Source: DATKZH01 sp964475955 (GTDB taxonomy: Bacteria; Planctomycetota; Planctomycetia; Pirellulales; Thermoguttaceae). From it: 27,587 nucleotides of DNA. The stretch lies in NCBI GenBank assembly GCA_964475955.1, contig CAYYZY010000106.1, positions 1 through 27,587 on the forward strand, written 5' to 3'. The position numbers and the translations under genes are program-made. Below are positions 15,563 through 23,305 of the stretch, in pieces (within the stretch, counting starts at the first letter, position 1; each line of letters begins with the position of its first letter). The notes beneath the pieces are model-generated. The model was not told where the DNA came from, ran no database searches, and was given only the letters and a program-made list of their open reading frames with translations.

Positions 15563-16465
15563 TCACGCCTCCAGGCGCAAACCGGAGTCGTCGATCGCGA
15601 ACGGGACGATCCGGTCGGCGCAGGCGCTCCCCCGGTGCTTGGAAACGTAGACCGCCCGGCGGAAACGCGTGCCCTCGCGGATCTTGCCCAGGTGGATCAC
15701 CGTGTTGGCGTTGGCCAGCACGCCGCCCTCGTCCAGCGGCCGCTCGACCAGGGCGTCGAGCGAGGTCTCGTGGGCGGTGTATAAGAGCATGCAACCGATT
15801 TCGGCCGGGTCGTACGCGTGCTGCGAAACGGCCTCGGCGTTGCGGCGGAAGTGCTCGCGGAACAGGTCGCGGGCGACCCACTCGGCGTCCTTGCGGAGGA
15901 TCTGGTGATAGATGTACTCGAACAGTTCCAGTTGGATCGAGTCGCTGGGCCGGTCGACCGGCTCGATCCCGTCGATCACGGCACGACGCACGCCGCGGAC
16001 GAAGTTCCCGTAGAAGAAGGCGATCGAGGTCCCGAGGCGGCGGGTGAGCTCGGCCTGCCAGTCGCGCCAGCCGTCGGGGTCGAGGTCGCGGCGCGTCACG
16101 CGCCGGCCCGCCCGATCGAACACGTGCAGGTAGTCGCCGTACCGGCGGTCGGCCTGGAAGAAACCGTCCAGCGCGACGTGGCGGCGCGGGTCCACGGCCT
16201 CCAGCTCCCAGCCGAACATGCGCCGGGCGTAGTCGGCGTGGCTCTGGCAGTCGCCGCGCGAGGCCATGTCGAAGAGGATGCCCGAGCGGCCCTCGCGGCT
16301 ACGGCCTGCCCGGGCGAACTGGAGCCCCAGTTGCGTCTTGCCGATCCCCGTCGACCCGACGACGACCGTGAGCGTGCCCGGCAATAACCCGCCGCCGAGC
16401 AATTCATCGAGCCCCTCCACGCCGGTCGAAAGCCGCGCCTCGTCACGTATCCCCCATTCTCCCAA
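15563..16465 (-). CDS. KaiC-like/RecA-superfamily ATPase
   Basis: This single-domain protein of about 300 residues opens with the KaiC-family signature LSTGVEGLDELLGGGLLPGT and Walker A GSTGIGKTQ (37-45). A Walker B-like strand may be YDPAEIGCMLLYTAHE or the strand near AVIDGIEP. It has no second KaiC domain and none of the clock partners KaiA or KaiB nearby, so a circadian role is not suggested. Such stand-alone ATPases act in varied signalling or DNA-linked roles; the function is unknown. The upstream start is unclear. The only start before the family signature is a TTG at 16465, inside a heptamer repeat, and the next in-frame upstream codon that matters is the TAG ending the SDR gene 24 bases away. 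No clear ribosome site is visible, although the repeat itself is purine-rich (GGGAG). Confidence 0.75.
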   Translation of the reverse strand: MGEWGIRDEARLSTGVEGLDELLGGGLLPGTLTVVVGSTGIGKTQLGLQFARAGRSREGRSGILFDMASRGDCQSHADYARRMFGWELEAVDPRRHVALDGFFQADRRYGDYLHVFDRAGRRVTRRDLDPDGWRDWQAELTRRLGTSIAFFYGNFVRGVRRAVIDGIEPVDRPSDSIQLELFEYIYHQILRKDAEWVARDLFREHFRRNAEAVSQHAYDPAEIGCMLLYTAHETSLDALVERPLDEGGVLANANTVIHLGKIREGTRFRRAVYVSKHRGSACADRIVPFAIDDSGLRLEA

Positions 16466-16490
16466 CTCCCAACTCCCAACTCCCGACTCC
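16461..16490. repeat. Heptamer tandem repeat between the SDR and KaiC-like genes
   Basis: The plus strand shows four consecutive copies of a 7-base unit (ACTCCCA, the last ending in G), which reads GGGAGTT on the minus strand. It fills the short gap between the two genes and supplies the TTG that may start the KaiC-like frame. The unit resembles a ribosome-binding sequence (GGGAG) repeated several times. Confidence 0.75.
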
Positions 16491-17260
16491 TAAAACACAT
16501 TCACCGTCACGCCGCCGTCGACGACCAGCACGGCGCCGGTGATGTAGCTGCCCGCCTCGCTGGCCAGAAGCAGGGCGGGGCCGGCCAGTTCGTCGGGCTT
16601 GCCCCAGCGTCCCAGGGCGGTTCGGGCGGAGAAGGAATCCTGCTGCTGTTGGCTGAGGATCGACATGGGCATCTCTGTGGCGATCGGCCCCGGCGCGATG
16701 CAGTTGACCGTGATCCCGAACGGCCCCAGGTCCAGCGCGCTGGGCCGGGCCATCCCGATCAGGGCCGCCTTGGTCGCCGAGTAGACGTTCCGCTTGGGCG
16801 TGCTCCCCAAGGCCATGACCGACGAGATGTGAATCACCCGGCCCCAGCGCCGCTCCTTCATCTGCGGCACCAGCGCGCGGGTGAGGGCCATCACGTGGGT
16901 CAGGTTGAGGTCGACGCAGTAGTTCCAGTCCTCGTCGCGGATTTCGTCGATCGCCTGGGGCACGTTCCAGCCGGCGTTGTTGACCAGCACGTCGACTCGG
17001 CCCAGCACGTCGAGCGCGGTCTTGGCCAGCCGGTCGACGTCGTCGCGCACGGCCATGTCGGCCGCCAGGCACTCGACGCGCACGCCGGTCTCGTCGCGAA
17101 TCTCCGCGGCCGCCGCCTCCAACGGCCCGGCGTTCCGGCTGCACAGGAACAAATCGGCCCCGGCCCGGGCGAACCCGCCGGCAATCGCCCTGCCAATCCC
17201 CTTGCTCCCGCCGGTAATGAGGGCAACTCGGCCGGAGAGGTTGAAAAGGGTGTCAGCCAT
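16490..17260 (-). CDS. Short-chain dehydrogenase/reductase (SDR)
   Basis: This 256-residue classical SDR starts at an ATG with an excellent ribosome site (AAAGGAG). It has the cofactor motif TGGSKGIGRAIA near residue 17, the NNAG motif (VLVNNAGWN), the catalytic Ser in VIHISSVMALG, the YSATK active-site motif and a C-terminal ITGAVLVVDGG. The pattern matches 3-oxoacyl-ACP reductase/gluconate 5-dehydrogenase-like enzymes, which reduce a keto group or oxidise a hydroxyl using NAD(P). The substrate is not predictable. Its ribosome site lies right at the point where the upstream partner gene of the AAA ATPase breaks off, so its original promoter may have been lost and it may now depend on read-through from the ATPase transcript. 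It ends with TAG. Confidence 0.9.
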   Translation of the reverse strand: MADTLFNLSGRVALITGGSKGIGRAIAGGFARAGADLFLCSRNAGPLEAAAAEIRDETGVRVECLAADMAVRDDVDRLAKTALDVLGRVDVLVNNAGWNVPQAIDEIRDEDWNYCVDLNLTHVMALTRALVPQMKERRWGRVIHISSVMALGSTPKRNVYSATKAALIGMARPSALDLGPFGITVNCIAPGPIATEMPMSILSQQQQDSFSARTALGRWGKPDELAGPALLLASEAGSYITGAVLVVDGGVTVNVF

Positions 17261-17269
17261 GGTGTGTCT

Positions 17270-17553
17270 TCTCCTTTGTCGGACTCGATCGCCTCTCGTG
17301 GTCGACTCTCTCGGCCGCATCCAAGGCGATCGAAAACCACGAGTGCATGGGAGAACAGCGGAACCGAGGGACGGAGGTACTCGTGGGACTGGCGAAGGCA
17401 GCCCGGATCGCGCCGGATGAACCGGTCGATTTGGCGAGTGACCGGGCGTATTCCCATCGCCTCCGGTCTTTCGAGCAACGCCCGGATCGCGTATTGAGCA
17501 TCGAGGTCGGCCACAAGGACGATCAGATCGGTCGGTGGCTCGCCGCCGGTCAC
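17270..17553 (-). pseudogene. Truncated N-terminal part of the presumed AAA-ATPase partner protein
   Basis: A GTG at 17553 overlaps the ATPase stop (GTGA), the arrangement expected of a coupled second gene. About 90 codons follow with ordered, family-like motifs: TDLIVLVADLDAQYAIRALL, RDPGCLRQSHEYLRP, then SHALVVFDRLGCGRES. I recall proteins with this pattern, usually over 200 residues long, paired with AAA_21-type ATPases, and possibly Toprim-like. Here the similarity ends after REAIESD near 17275. The frame then runs through the ribosome site of the SDR gene and out of frame across its first half to a stop at 16900, giving a chimeric 217-residue reading that is unlikely to be functional. 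A deletion joining this gene to the SDR leader is the simplest explanation. Confidence 0.6.
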
Positions 17554-18806
17554 CCGAGGACTCCCGATGCGAAAAGCGTTCCCAAGTCGACCTCGCCCTT
17601 CCAATCGGAAAGGCGGGGGTGCTCGTTGCCCCGCACGACGTCGACGGCGCCTTCCGGCGTCTTGCCGAAGCATAGCACGTCTTGGGGCTGGGCGACTGCC
17701 AGGATCACGGGCGAGTGCGTGGCTAAGAGCACCTGAGAATCGTAGACGGACGACAACGACTGATACATCGTCTCGATCGCGAGCGGGTGGATGCCGTTCT
17801 CAGGCTCATCGATCAGATAGACCGACTTCAGCCGCTCCACGTAGGCGATTAAAGTCAGCGCAAGGAGTCTGAGCGTACCATCAGACGTCACCCACGACGG
17901 CACCTCCAGCCCGCAATCGTACAGAAGCTTGAGATAGCGGTGTCTGTCGTCCTCTCGCAAAACGGTGCGGACGCCCCGAAGATCGGTCAGGGCGGTCCGG
18001 AGGTGTTCAACCCATTCCTCCATCCGCTCCGGCCGCCGGTGCTCCAACTCGGCCACGACCCAAGGCAGATTCGACCCGTCGGGCTCGAAGCCGGTGCCGA
18101 GTCCCGGAGGACTTGCGCGGCGCATCCGAAGACTGTTCAGAAGCACGCTCTCAACGCCTTCGGAAAGGAACTGCTTCAGCGACGTGCTCACCGGAAAGTT
18201 GGTTTCGTCTTCCGGGAGGTTCGCAAGTGTCGATTTCTGTGGTCCAAGTCGATACGATGGGCTCCAGCGTCCCTCTTTGGGGCGGGCCTCCGCATAGTAA
18301 TTGTCGTTGCCGCCGCGCCTCTTGCTGAAAAGCCTTCTTGTGCCCTGCCGTGCGTGTCCCGTTATCAGCGTGTCTGGCGGGTGACAGAGAACCGGAAAGA
18401 GCGTGCGCTGCCGGGGGACCCTCGCTCGGGATACTCTGAGAATCCCCTGCTCTGCAACGATCTCCAGTTGTTTTGAATCGCGATCAAGGGCTAGACCGAC
18501 CTCATATCTGACCGTGTCATACTTGGGATCGGCCAGACGCCTGCGATCTTCCTCCGGAATCGTCACCTCAACTGCCAGCTCGAACCCGGTTTGCTCGTAC
18601 TGCCAGACGAGGTCAGAGAAGTTGCCGGTTCGTGCGAAAACCGCTTCCGTCGGACCGCTGGTGATCATGTCTCGAAGGAAGGCGGGCACGTCGAGAAACG
18701 TGCTCTTCCCCGTCGCATTCGGCCCCACAAGAATGTGGAAGGGCCCCAGCTCCTGCCGCACGTAGTGCAGGCATCGGTAGTTCAGCGCTTCGATCAGGGA
18801 GATCAC
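17550..18806 (-). CDS. OLD-like AAA family ATPase (AAA_21 type)
   Basis: This 418-residue P-loop ATPase of the ABC/SMC-like AAA_21 group has Walker A GPNATGKST (28-36) after an N-terminal FHILV strand, a signature-like segment TSDGTLRLLALTLIAYVE, Walker B SVYLIDEPENGIHP and the switch His in VLLATHSPVILA. The middle is an insertion of about 200 residues with no motif I recognise. It lacks a C-terminal Toprim domain, so it is not a full OLD nuclease. Proteins of this type usually work with a small second protein encoded directly downstream, several of them in phage defence. That partner is truncated here (17553-17270). The ATPase gene itself appears complete. It starts 36 bases after the LeuB stop on the same strand. 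Confidence 0.8.
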   Translation of the reverse strand: MISLIEALNYRCLHYVRQELGPFHILVGPNATGKSTFLDVPAFLRDMITSGPTEAVFARTGNFSDLVWQYEQTGFELAVEVTIPEEDRRRLADPKYDTVRYEVGLALDRDSKQLEIVAEQGILRVSRARVPRQRTLFPVLCHPPDTLITGHARQGTRRLFSKRRGGNDNYYAEARPKEGRWSPSYRLGPQKSTLANLPEDETNFPVSTSLKQFLSEGVESVLLNSLRMRRASPPGLGTGFEPDGSNLPWVVAELEHRRPERMEEWVEHLRTALTDLRGVRTVLREDDRHRYLKLLYDCGLEVPSWVTSDGTLRLLALTLIAYVERLKSVYLIDEPENGIHPLAIETMYQSLSSVYDSQVLLATHSPVILAVAQPQDVLCFGKTPEGAVDVVRGNEHPRLSDWKGEVDLGTLFASGVLG

Positions 18807-18842
18807 GCCGAAGCCCTCCCCTGAATGGGACCCTGCGTGGGA

Positions 18843-19928
18843 TCAGAGGTTCTCGACCACCAGATCGCCCACCTGTTCGGTGTTGTAGCCCATGCGGCCG
18901 GCGGCCTGGCTCTTCATCTTGGTGCCGGTGACGATTTGGATCGCCTGGGTGACCCGGTCGGCGGCCGAGGCGTGCCCGGCCTGCTCCAGGAGCATGGCCA
19001 CGGCGGCGATGGTGGCGATCGGGTTGATCTTCTTCGTGCCCATGTATTTCGGGGCGCTGCCGCCCATCGGCTCGAACATGCTCGTGCCGCCCGGCTCGGG
19101 ATTGATGTTGCCGCCGGCGGCCACGCCCATGCCGCCCTGGATGATTCCGCCCAGGTCGGTGATGATGTCGCCGAACATGTTCGTCGTGACGATCACGTCG
19201 TAATACTCGGGGTTCTTGACCATCCACATGCAGCAGGCGTCGACGTGGTTGTAGTCGGGCTCAATATCCGGGTATTCCTTGGCCACGTCCTGGAAGGTGC
19301 GCCACCAGAGGTCGTGCCCGTAGGTGAGCACGTTCGTCTTGGCCACCAGCGTGAGCCGGTTCTTGGGGTCGGCGCGCCCGGCGTTGCGCTTGCGCGTGTA
19401 CTCGAAGGCCCAGCGGATGCAGCGTTCGCAGCCCTTGCGCGTGTAGACGGCCGTCTGCATGGCGACCTCGTCGGGCGTGTGCTTCTTGAGGAAGCCGCCC
19501 ATGCCGGCGTAGAGGTCCTCGGTGTTCTCGCGAACGACGACGAAATCGACGTCCTCGGGCCCCTTGCCGGCCAGCGGGGTCTCAACGCCCGGGTAGAGCT
19601 TCACCGGCCGCAGGTTGACGTACTGGTCGAAGTCGAAGCGGAGCTTCAGGAGCAGCCCCGTCTCGAGGACGCCGGGCGGAACGTCGGGGTGCCCCACCGC
19701 GCCCAGCAGGATGGCGTTGAAAGTGCCGAGCTTCTCACGGGCGCCGTCGGGGAGGATCTCGCCGGTGGCCAGGTAACGATCGCCGCCGTAGTCGAAGTCT
19801 TCCAGTTCGTACTCGATCCCTTCCAGGGCGGCCACGGCTTTGAGGACCTTCACGCCCTCGGCGGCCACTTCCGGCCCGGTTCCGTCGCCGCCGATCACGG
19901 CGACCCTGAGTGTGTCGCTGCTGGTCAC
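18843..19928 (-). CDS. leuB: 3-isopropylmalate dehydrogenase
   Basis: The 361-residue enzyme oxidatively decarboxylates 3-isopropylmalate with NAD+ in leucine biosynthesis. Visible features are the N-terminal AVIGGDGTGPEVAAEGVKVL, the substrate-binding run NLRPVKLYPGVETPL, VVVRENTEDLYAGMGG, the catalytic Lys/Tyr region LTLVAKTNVLTYGHDLW, the metal-binding segment VIVTTNMFGDIITDLGG and GGSAPKYMGTKKINP. The overall form is the LeuB type with the MFGDIITDLGG signature. The tartrate dehydrogenase branch is close, so the substrate assignment is likely but not certain. No other leu genes are in the window. The ATG at 19928 lies downstream of a gene-free gap of about 195 bases, where I see no convincing promoter. 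Confidence 0.87.
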   Translation of the reverse strand: MTSSDTLRVAVIGGDGTGPEVAAEGVKVLKAVAALEGIEYELEDFDYGGDRYLATGEILPDGAREKLGTFNAILLGAVGHPDVPPGVLETGLLLKLRFDFDQYVNLRPVKLYPGVETPLAGKGPEDVDFVVVRENTEDLYAGMGGFLKKHTPDEVAMQTAVYTRKGCERCIRWAFEYTRKRNAGRADPKNRLTLVAKTNVLTYGHDLWWRTFQDVAKEYPDIEPDYNHVDACCMWMVKNPEYYDVIVTTNMFGDIITDLGGIIQGGMGVAAGGNINPEPGGTSMFEPMGGSAPKYMGTKKINPIATIAAVAMLLEQAGHASAADRVTQAIQIVTGTKMKSQAAGRMGYNTEQVGDLVVENL

Positions 19929-20123
19929 GATTCGTTATCCCAAGAGTGCAAGTGGCCGGTGGCCTCGAGAGCGGGACCTTCGTCGGCACAGAATCGGTGC
20001 CTTTTCCGGCGAGTGCGCCTGCCGGGCTTCCCGGGGCGACGGCGAAGCGCCTCCTGCCGGAGACCTTCCCCGACCGCCTTCGGACGCCGGGAAACCGACC
20101 ATCCTAACAAGCGCCGCCGGCCT

Positions 20124-20690
20124 TCACAAGCGGGCGTCGGCCCCCGGCTGAGCGGACCAGATGCCGCGCCGCGCGGCCCGGGCCTCCTCCTCGGCCCGAC
20201 CAAACCGTCTCTTCATCGTCGACGAGTAGCGGTACTGCAACTCGGCGGTGGCCAAGCCGGCGCGGACCAGCTCCTCGTTGAGCATCCGGTCGCCGACCCA
20301 CACGTACGCCAGGAAGCGCCCGTACCTGTCGAGCCGCTCGCGATCGAACTGGAGGCGGACCGTGCCGCCGCCTTGGGCGACGAACCGCCGGGTGAAGGCG
20401 CTCGCTTCAGGGCCGAACGGCTCGACCGGATGGTTCGGCTTCTTGGTCTCCGGCGTATCGACCCCTTGGAGCCGCACCCGGGCCCCGTTGGCCAACAGGA
20501 GCGTGTCGCCGTCGACGACGCGCTCGACGACGTAGGTGCCTTCCCGGAGCGCATCGGGGCGGCGCGGCGAAGAAGGCCCTTGCCACAGCCGCAGCACGAC
20601 CAGGGCCAGAAGCGCAAGCACGATCACCAGCGCCCGGCGCCGGCGAAACGGCGGCCGCCAGGAAGTCGAACGAGGGCGGCGTCGGTTCAT
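20124..20690 (-). CDS. Membrane-anchored thermonuclease (SNase-like)
   Basis: The 188-residue protein has a strongly basic N-terminus and one span (about 21-35, VIVLALLALVVLRLW), then an SNase fold: TYVVERVVDGDTLLLANG, RVRLQGVDTPETKKPNH, and LDRYGRFLAYVWVGDRMLN with EELVRAGLATAE. The catalytic Arg/Asp/Glu set (RLQGVDTPE, DRYGR) is present. It is predicted to be an outward-facing Ca2+-dependent nuclease acting on DNA or RNA. The ATG at 20690 lies 33 bases after the small CxxC protein, so the two genes are probably co-transcribed. Confidence 0.87.
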   Translation of the reverse strand: MNRRRPRSTSWRPPFRRRRALVIVLALLALVVLRLWQGPSSPRRPDALREGTYVVERVVDGDTLLLANGARVRLQGVDTPETKKPNHPVEPFGPEASAFTRRFVAQGGGTVRLQFDRERLDRYGRFLAYVWVGDRMLNEELVRAGLATAELQYRYSSTMKRRFGRAEEEARAARRGIWSAQPGADARL

Positions 20691-20723
20691 GGAGAAGCGG
20701 GCGGAGGCAAGCGGCCCGACCCG

Positions 20724-21026
20724 TCAATTCTCGCTGAAGTTAAGAACCTTGGTGCTTTCACGTCCAAGCGGGTTCTTGAGGAACTTCCGGCGGCATTCCG
20801 GGCAGAGATCGAACCGCAACTGCTGGTACACGTCGTCGCCGATCTGATCGCTCTCCAGGTCCTCCGCCCGTTCGAGGACGTCCTGAATCTCCTGGAGGTG
20901 ATCGCGGTCGTCTTCTTCCAGTGCCAGCGGATCCAAGGCTGCGTAGATCTCCATCTTGACGACGTACCGCAGGTCTTCTTCGGGATCGATCTCCCGTTTG
21001 CACAAATCGCAGCAATACCTGATCAT
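20724..21026 (-). CDS. Small protein with two CxxC pairs, probable zinc binding
   Basis: The 100-residue acidic protein has CDLC at its N-terminus (residues 6-9) and CPEC near 75-78, a spacing suited to one bridged zinc site. The helical middle is rich in Asp and Glu (LEEDDRDHLQEIQDVLERAEDLE). I recognise no named family; similar small zinc-ribbon-like proteins occur in planctomycetes. The ATG at 21026 follows a GGGAG ribosome-like site, and the gene overlaps nothing. It heads a two-gene unit with the thermonuclease. Confidence 0.7.
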   Translation of the reverse strand: MIRYCCDLCKREIDPEEDLRYVVKMEIYAALDPLALEEDDRDHLQEIQDVLERAEDLESDQIGDDVYQQLRFDLCPECRRKFLKNPLGRESTKVLNFSEN

Positions 21027-21095
21027 TCACCCGCTCCCCATGTGCGGTCCGCGAGCCCCGACCCCCTCGACAATCGAGACGTACGAGACCCCTTC

Positions 21096-21125
21096 ATACT
21101 ACCGATAACTCGAGAGCGGTGGCAA
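21096..21125 (-). promoter_or_regulatory. Promoter candidate for the CxxC protein and nuclease genes
   Basis: On the minus strand TTGCCA (21125-21120) and TAGTAT (21101-21096) are spaced by 18 bases, 70 bases upstream of the ATG at 21026. Confidence 0.45.
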
Positions 21126-21540
21126 GGCGTCCTCGGCGCTTTTTTCCAGCGCCTCGCCGCCCCCTCGTCCGGGCGGCGGAAATTCGGCTTGACAAGGGGC
21201 CGATCGTTCGTCTCGCGCTGCGCACCGTGGCGCTCGCCTGCGATCCGAGGCGCGCCGGGCCGGGCCCGCTGGGGTGGACAGACCAGATTGGCTCCACACC
21301 CCCCTTGTGGACGGCGTGGACAACAGGTTTTGCCGGGTTCTGGCACGCTGATTGCTACGCCCGCCGGTCCTTACACGATTCTCACACGCCTCGTCGGCAC
21401 CGTTTCCGCGACCGGAAGAGCTTGCCGCGCGACCCCCCGCCCAACTATGGCGTCCGCCGCGCGCTCAGGTTAGAATGGTCGATTGTCTGGGGAGGCTCAG
21501 TCGGTCCTCACGCGCCTGAAGGACCGGTGGGAGAACGACC
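21126..21540. other. Gene-free stretch between divergent genes with three GTGGAC motifs
   Basis: No credible gene is present. GTGGAC occurs at 21274, 21307 and 21316, the last two only three bases apart. A TAGAAT box at 21471-21476, with no clear -35 hexamer, could serve the HNH gene. The rest shows no structure I can interpret. Confidence 0.4.
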
Positions 21541-22179
21541 ATGCTCGTGGCAAGCGCGGAGCGAACCGACCCCCTGGCGGCCAGCGTGTTGGTGCTCAAC
21601 CGGCTCTACATGGCGGTCCAGGTCGTCGGCGTGCGCCGGGCCTTCGGCCTCCTCTGCCGCGATGTCGCCGAGGTCATCCACCTCGAGGAAGGCCGCTTCG
21701 CCAACTACGATTTCCAGAGCTGGCAGGAAATCAGCGAACTGCGGGCCGAGGAGAAACAGCCGGACGAGGACTGGATCCGGGCGGTTTCCTTCGAGATCCA
21801 AGTGCCGCGCGTGATCCGCCTTCTTTCATACGATCGGCTTCCGAAACGGTCGCTCCGCTTGAACCGCCACACCTTGCTCGCCCGAGACGAACACCGCTGC
21901 CAGTACTGCGGTCGCCGCATGCCCGTCAGCCAACTGAGCATGGACCACGTGATCCCCCGCAGCCGGGGCGGCCAGACGACTTGGGAGAACATCGTTTGCG
22001 CGTGCCTGAGCTGCAACGTGCGCAAAGGGGGGCGAACCCCAAAAGAGGCGCACATGACGCTCATCCGCAAGCCGGTCCGGCCACACCGAAGCCCGCTGCT
22101 CCTATTGAAGCTCAACAACCCGAAATACGAAAGCTGGAAGACCTGGCTCGACAGCGCCTACTGGGAAGTGGGAGTCTGA
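21541..22179 (+). CDS. HNH endonuclease
   Basis: The 212-residue protein starts at an ATG with GGGAG upstream. Its N-terminal part (SVLVLNRLYMAVQVVGVRRAF, then VPRVIRLLSYDRLP) is the conserved leader of a widespread stand-alone HNH family. The nuclease core begins with CQYC (120-123), then MDHVIPRSRGG with the DH pair (135-136), WENIVCACLSCN and a second zinc pair C155/C158 with N159. The catalytic His and zinc ligands are all present, so it is probably an active metal-dependent nuclease. It is not an IscB or intron protein: there is no RuvC or reverse transcriptase part. Its cellular role is unclear; relatives are found in many planctomycetes and cyanobacteria. Confidence 0.85.
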   Translation: MLVASAERTDPLAASVLVLNRLYMAVQVVGVRRAFGLLCRDVAEVIHLEEGRFANYDFQSWQEISELRAEEKQPDEDWIRAVSFEIQVPRVIRLLSYDRLPKRSLRLNRHTLLARDEHRCQYCGRRMPVSQLSMDHVIPRSRGGQTTWENIVCACLSCNVRKGGRTPKEAHMTLIRKPVRPHRSPLLLLKLNNPKYESWKTWLDSAYWEVGV

Positions 22180-22243
22180 TGCCCCGGGCCGTCGCGGTGG
22201 TCTGTCCAGGTTGAATTCGCAGGCGGGATGAGTGGCTCAAACG

Positions 22244-22371
22244 GCCCTGCCTCGGGTACCGCAGGGCAAGCCGGCAACGGTGGGGGCGGGGGGAAGGTCC
22301 GAGTCCCCCGACCACACGCTCGTTCCCGGCGGTGCCGACACGCCGTCTTGAAACGCGGCCGTGAACGAGCG
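22244..22371. other. Strongly structured gene-free DNA, possible ncRNA
   Basis: Four helices follow one another: GCCCTGC/GCAGGGC (22244-22250 with 22261-22267), a GCCG-GCAA-CGGT tetraloop hairpin (22270-22281), CGGGGG/CCCCCG (22287-22292 with 22305-22310) and a perfect 9-bp pair CGCTCGTTC/GAACGAGCG (22317-22325 with 22363-22371). I cannot match it to a known RNA; it is neither a clear tRNA, RNase P RNA nor a riboswitch I know. Confidence 0.3.
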
Positions 22372-22403
22372 CCCAGGGAACAACTGCCGCCTCGTCTTCG
22401 TGG

Positions 22404-22442
22404 GGCACGTTTCCAACGTGCCCGGCACGATGGAATCGTGCC
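22404..22442 (+). repeat. Two adjacent hairpin repeats, second site of the 5841 family
   Basis: The hairpin at 22404-22422 is the exact reverse complement of the 19-base hairpin at 5841-5859, and its flanks also match over about 30 bases. A sister hairpin with arms GGCACGAT/ATCGTGCC and loop GGA follows at 22424-22442. Both lie in the gap before the sigma factor gene. Confidence 0.85.
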
Positions 22443-22576
22443 CCACCTTCATTCTGCGATCTTAGGCGACCCCCAGGCACGGACGCCCGCCCCAGCGCTT
22501 GTTAGCTTGGGGGTCATGAGAAATTTGGGGAACATAGACGGCTTGCGAGGGCGTCGCCTTTTAGTGAACATCAGAC

Positions 22577-22605
22577 TTGCCTTGTTTTCTGATCGCTTTT
22601 ACAAT
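22577..22605 (+). promoter_or_regulatory. Sigma70-type promoter for the sigma factor gene
   Basis: TTGCCT (22577-22582) and TACAAT (22600-22605) are spaced by exactly 17 bases. Transcription would start near 22612, giving a leader of about 105 bases. This rules out the open frame's first possible start (TTG at 22577), which lies in the -35 box. Confidence 0.6.
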
Positions 22606-22717
22606 CAAGGGGGCGATCTTGGGGACGAATTCCAACGTACCGGACGATGTCGGTTCGGTCGTTTGTGGGTGCGGGGCTGACACAGGGGCCTCGACCAACA
22701 CTTCTGGGATAGGTGCG

Positions 22718-23305
22718 GTGGCACTCTCCGAAATCGATCGCAATCTTCTGGAACGCTGTGTCCAGCGCAAGTCGAGGGCTTGGGAGGACTTCGTCGACCG
22801 CTTCATCGGGCTGATCGCGCACGTGGTCAACCACACGGCCCAGGCCCGAAGCGTTCGGCTCACGTCCGAAGATCGCGACGACCTCTGCGCCGAGGTCTTC
22901 CTCAACATCCTCAACGACGACTTCGCCATCTTGCGCCATTTCCGTGGGCAAAGCAGTTTGGCCACCTATCTGACGGTGGTCACGCGCCGCGTTGTGGTGC
23001 GGAAGCTGATGCAGTGGAAACCGTCCGCCCCGATTGCCGAGGGAACAGCGCGCCGACCGCCCGACGAAGCGCCGGCCCCCGTGGCCCCGCCCGAAAAACG
23101 GGTCACCGATCGCGAAGAGGTGGAACACCTGCTCGAGGGCCTGGGCCCGGGTGAGTCGCAAGTCGTGCGCATGTATCACCTGGAAGGCAAGAGCTACCGG
23201 GAGATCAGCGAAGCGGTCGGCGTCTCGGAGAACAGCGTCGGTCCCATCCTCAGCCGCGCGCGGAACAAGATGCGCCGCAGCCACGTCGACCAGACCACCG
23301 GCTGA
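22718..23305 (+). CDS. ECF-like RNA polymerase sigma factor
   Basis: The 195-residue protein has a sigma-2 region (RAWEDFVDRFIGLIAHVVNH, LTSEDRDDLCAEVFLNILND, FRGQSSLATYLTVVTRRVVV) and, after a proline-rich linker, a sigma-4 helix-turn-helix (VVRMYHLEGKSYREISEAVG, then VSENSVGPILSRARNKMRR). This arrangement, with the phrase AWEDFVDRF, is a pattern I associate with a conserved planctomycete sigma group. The GTG at 22718 is the best start: it sits just before the first conserved helix and downstream of the promoter. No anti-sigma gene is adjacent. The J-like membrane protein gene 389 bases downstream is a possible partner or target, but nothing in the sequence proves it. Confidence 0.85.
   Translation: MALSEIDRNLLERCVQRKSRAWEDFVDRFIGLIAHVVNHTAQARSVRLTSEDRDDLCAEVFLNILNDDFAILRHFRGQSSLATYLTVVTRRVVVRKLMQWKPSAPIAEGTARRPPDEAPAPVAPPEKRVTDREEVEHLLEGLGPGESQVVRMYHLEGKSYREISEAVGVSENSVGPILSRARNKMRRSHVDQTTG

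Noticed and set aside
15563..16465. Circadian clock KaiC
   Set aside because: Only one ATPase domain is present and no KaiA or KaiB gene is nearby.
16900..17270. Continuation of the ATPase-partner reading frame into the SDR gene
   Set aside because: It reads the SDR gene in the wrong frame and has no family-like sequence; it is a by-product of the junction.
22227..22320. Class II tRNA-like sequence
   Set aside because: GAGTGGCTCAAACGG recalls a D-arm, but no 7-base anticodon loop or standard T-arm can be formed.
21541..22380. IscB/OMEGA system formed by the HNH gene and the structured gap
   Set aside because: The HNH protein has no RuvC or bridge-helix region and belongs to a common stand-alone family; the RNA side is unproven.
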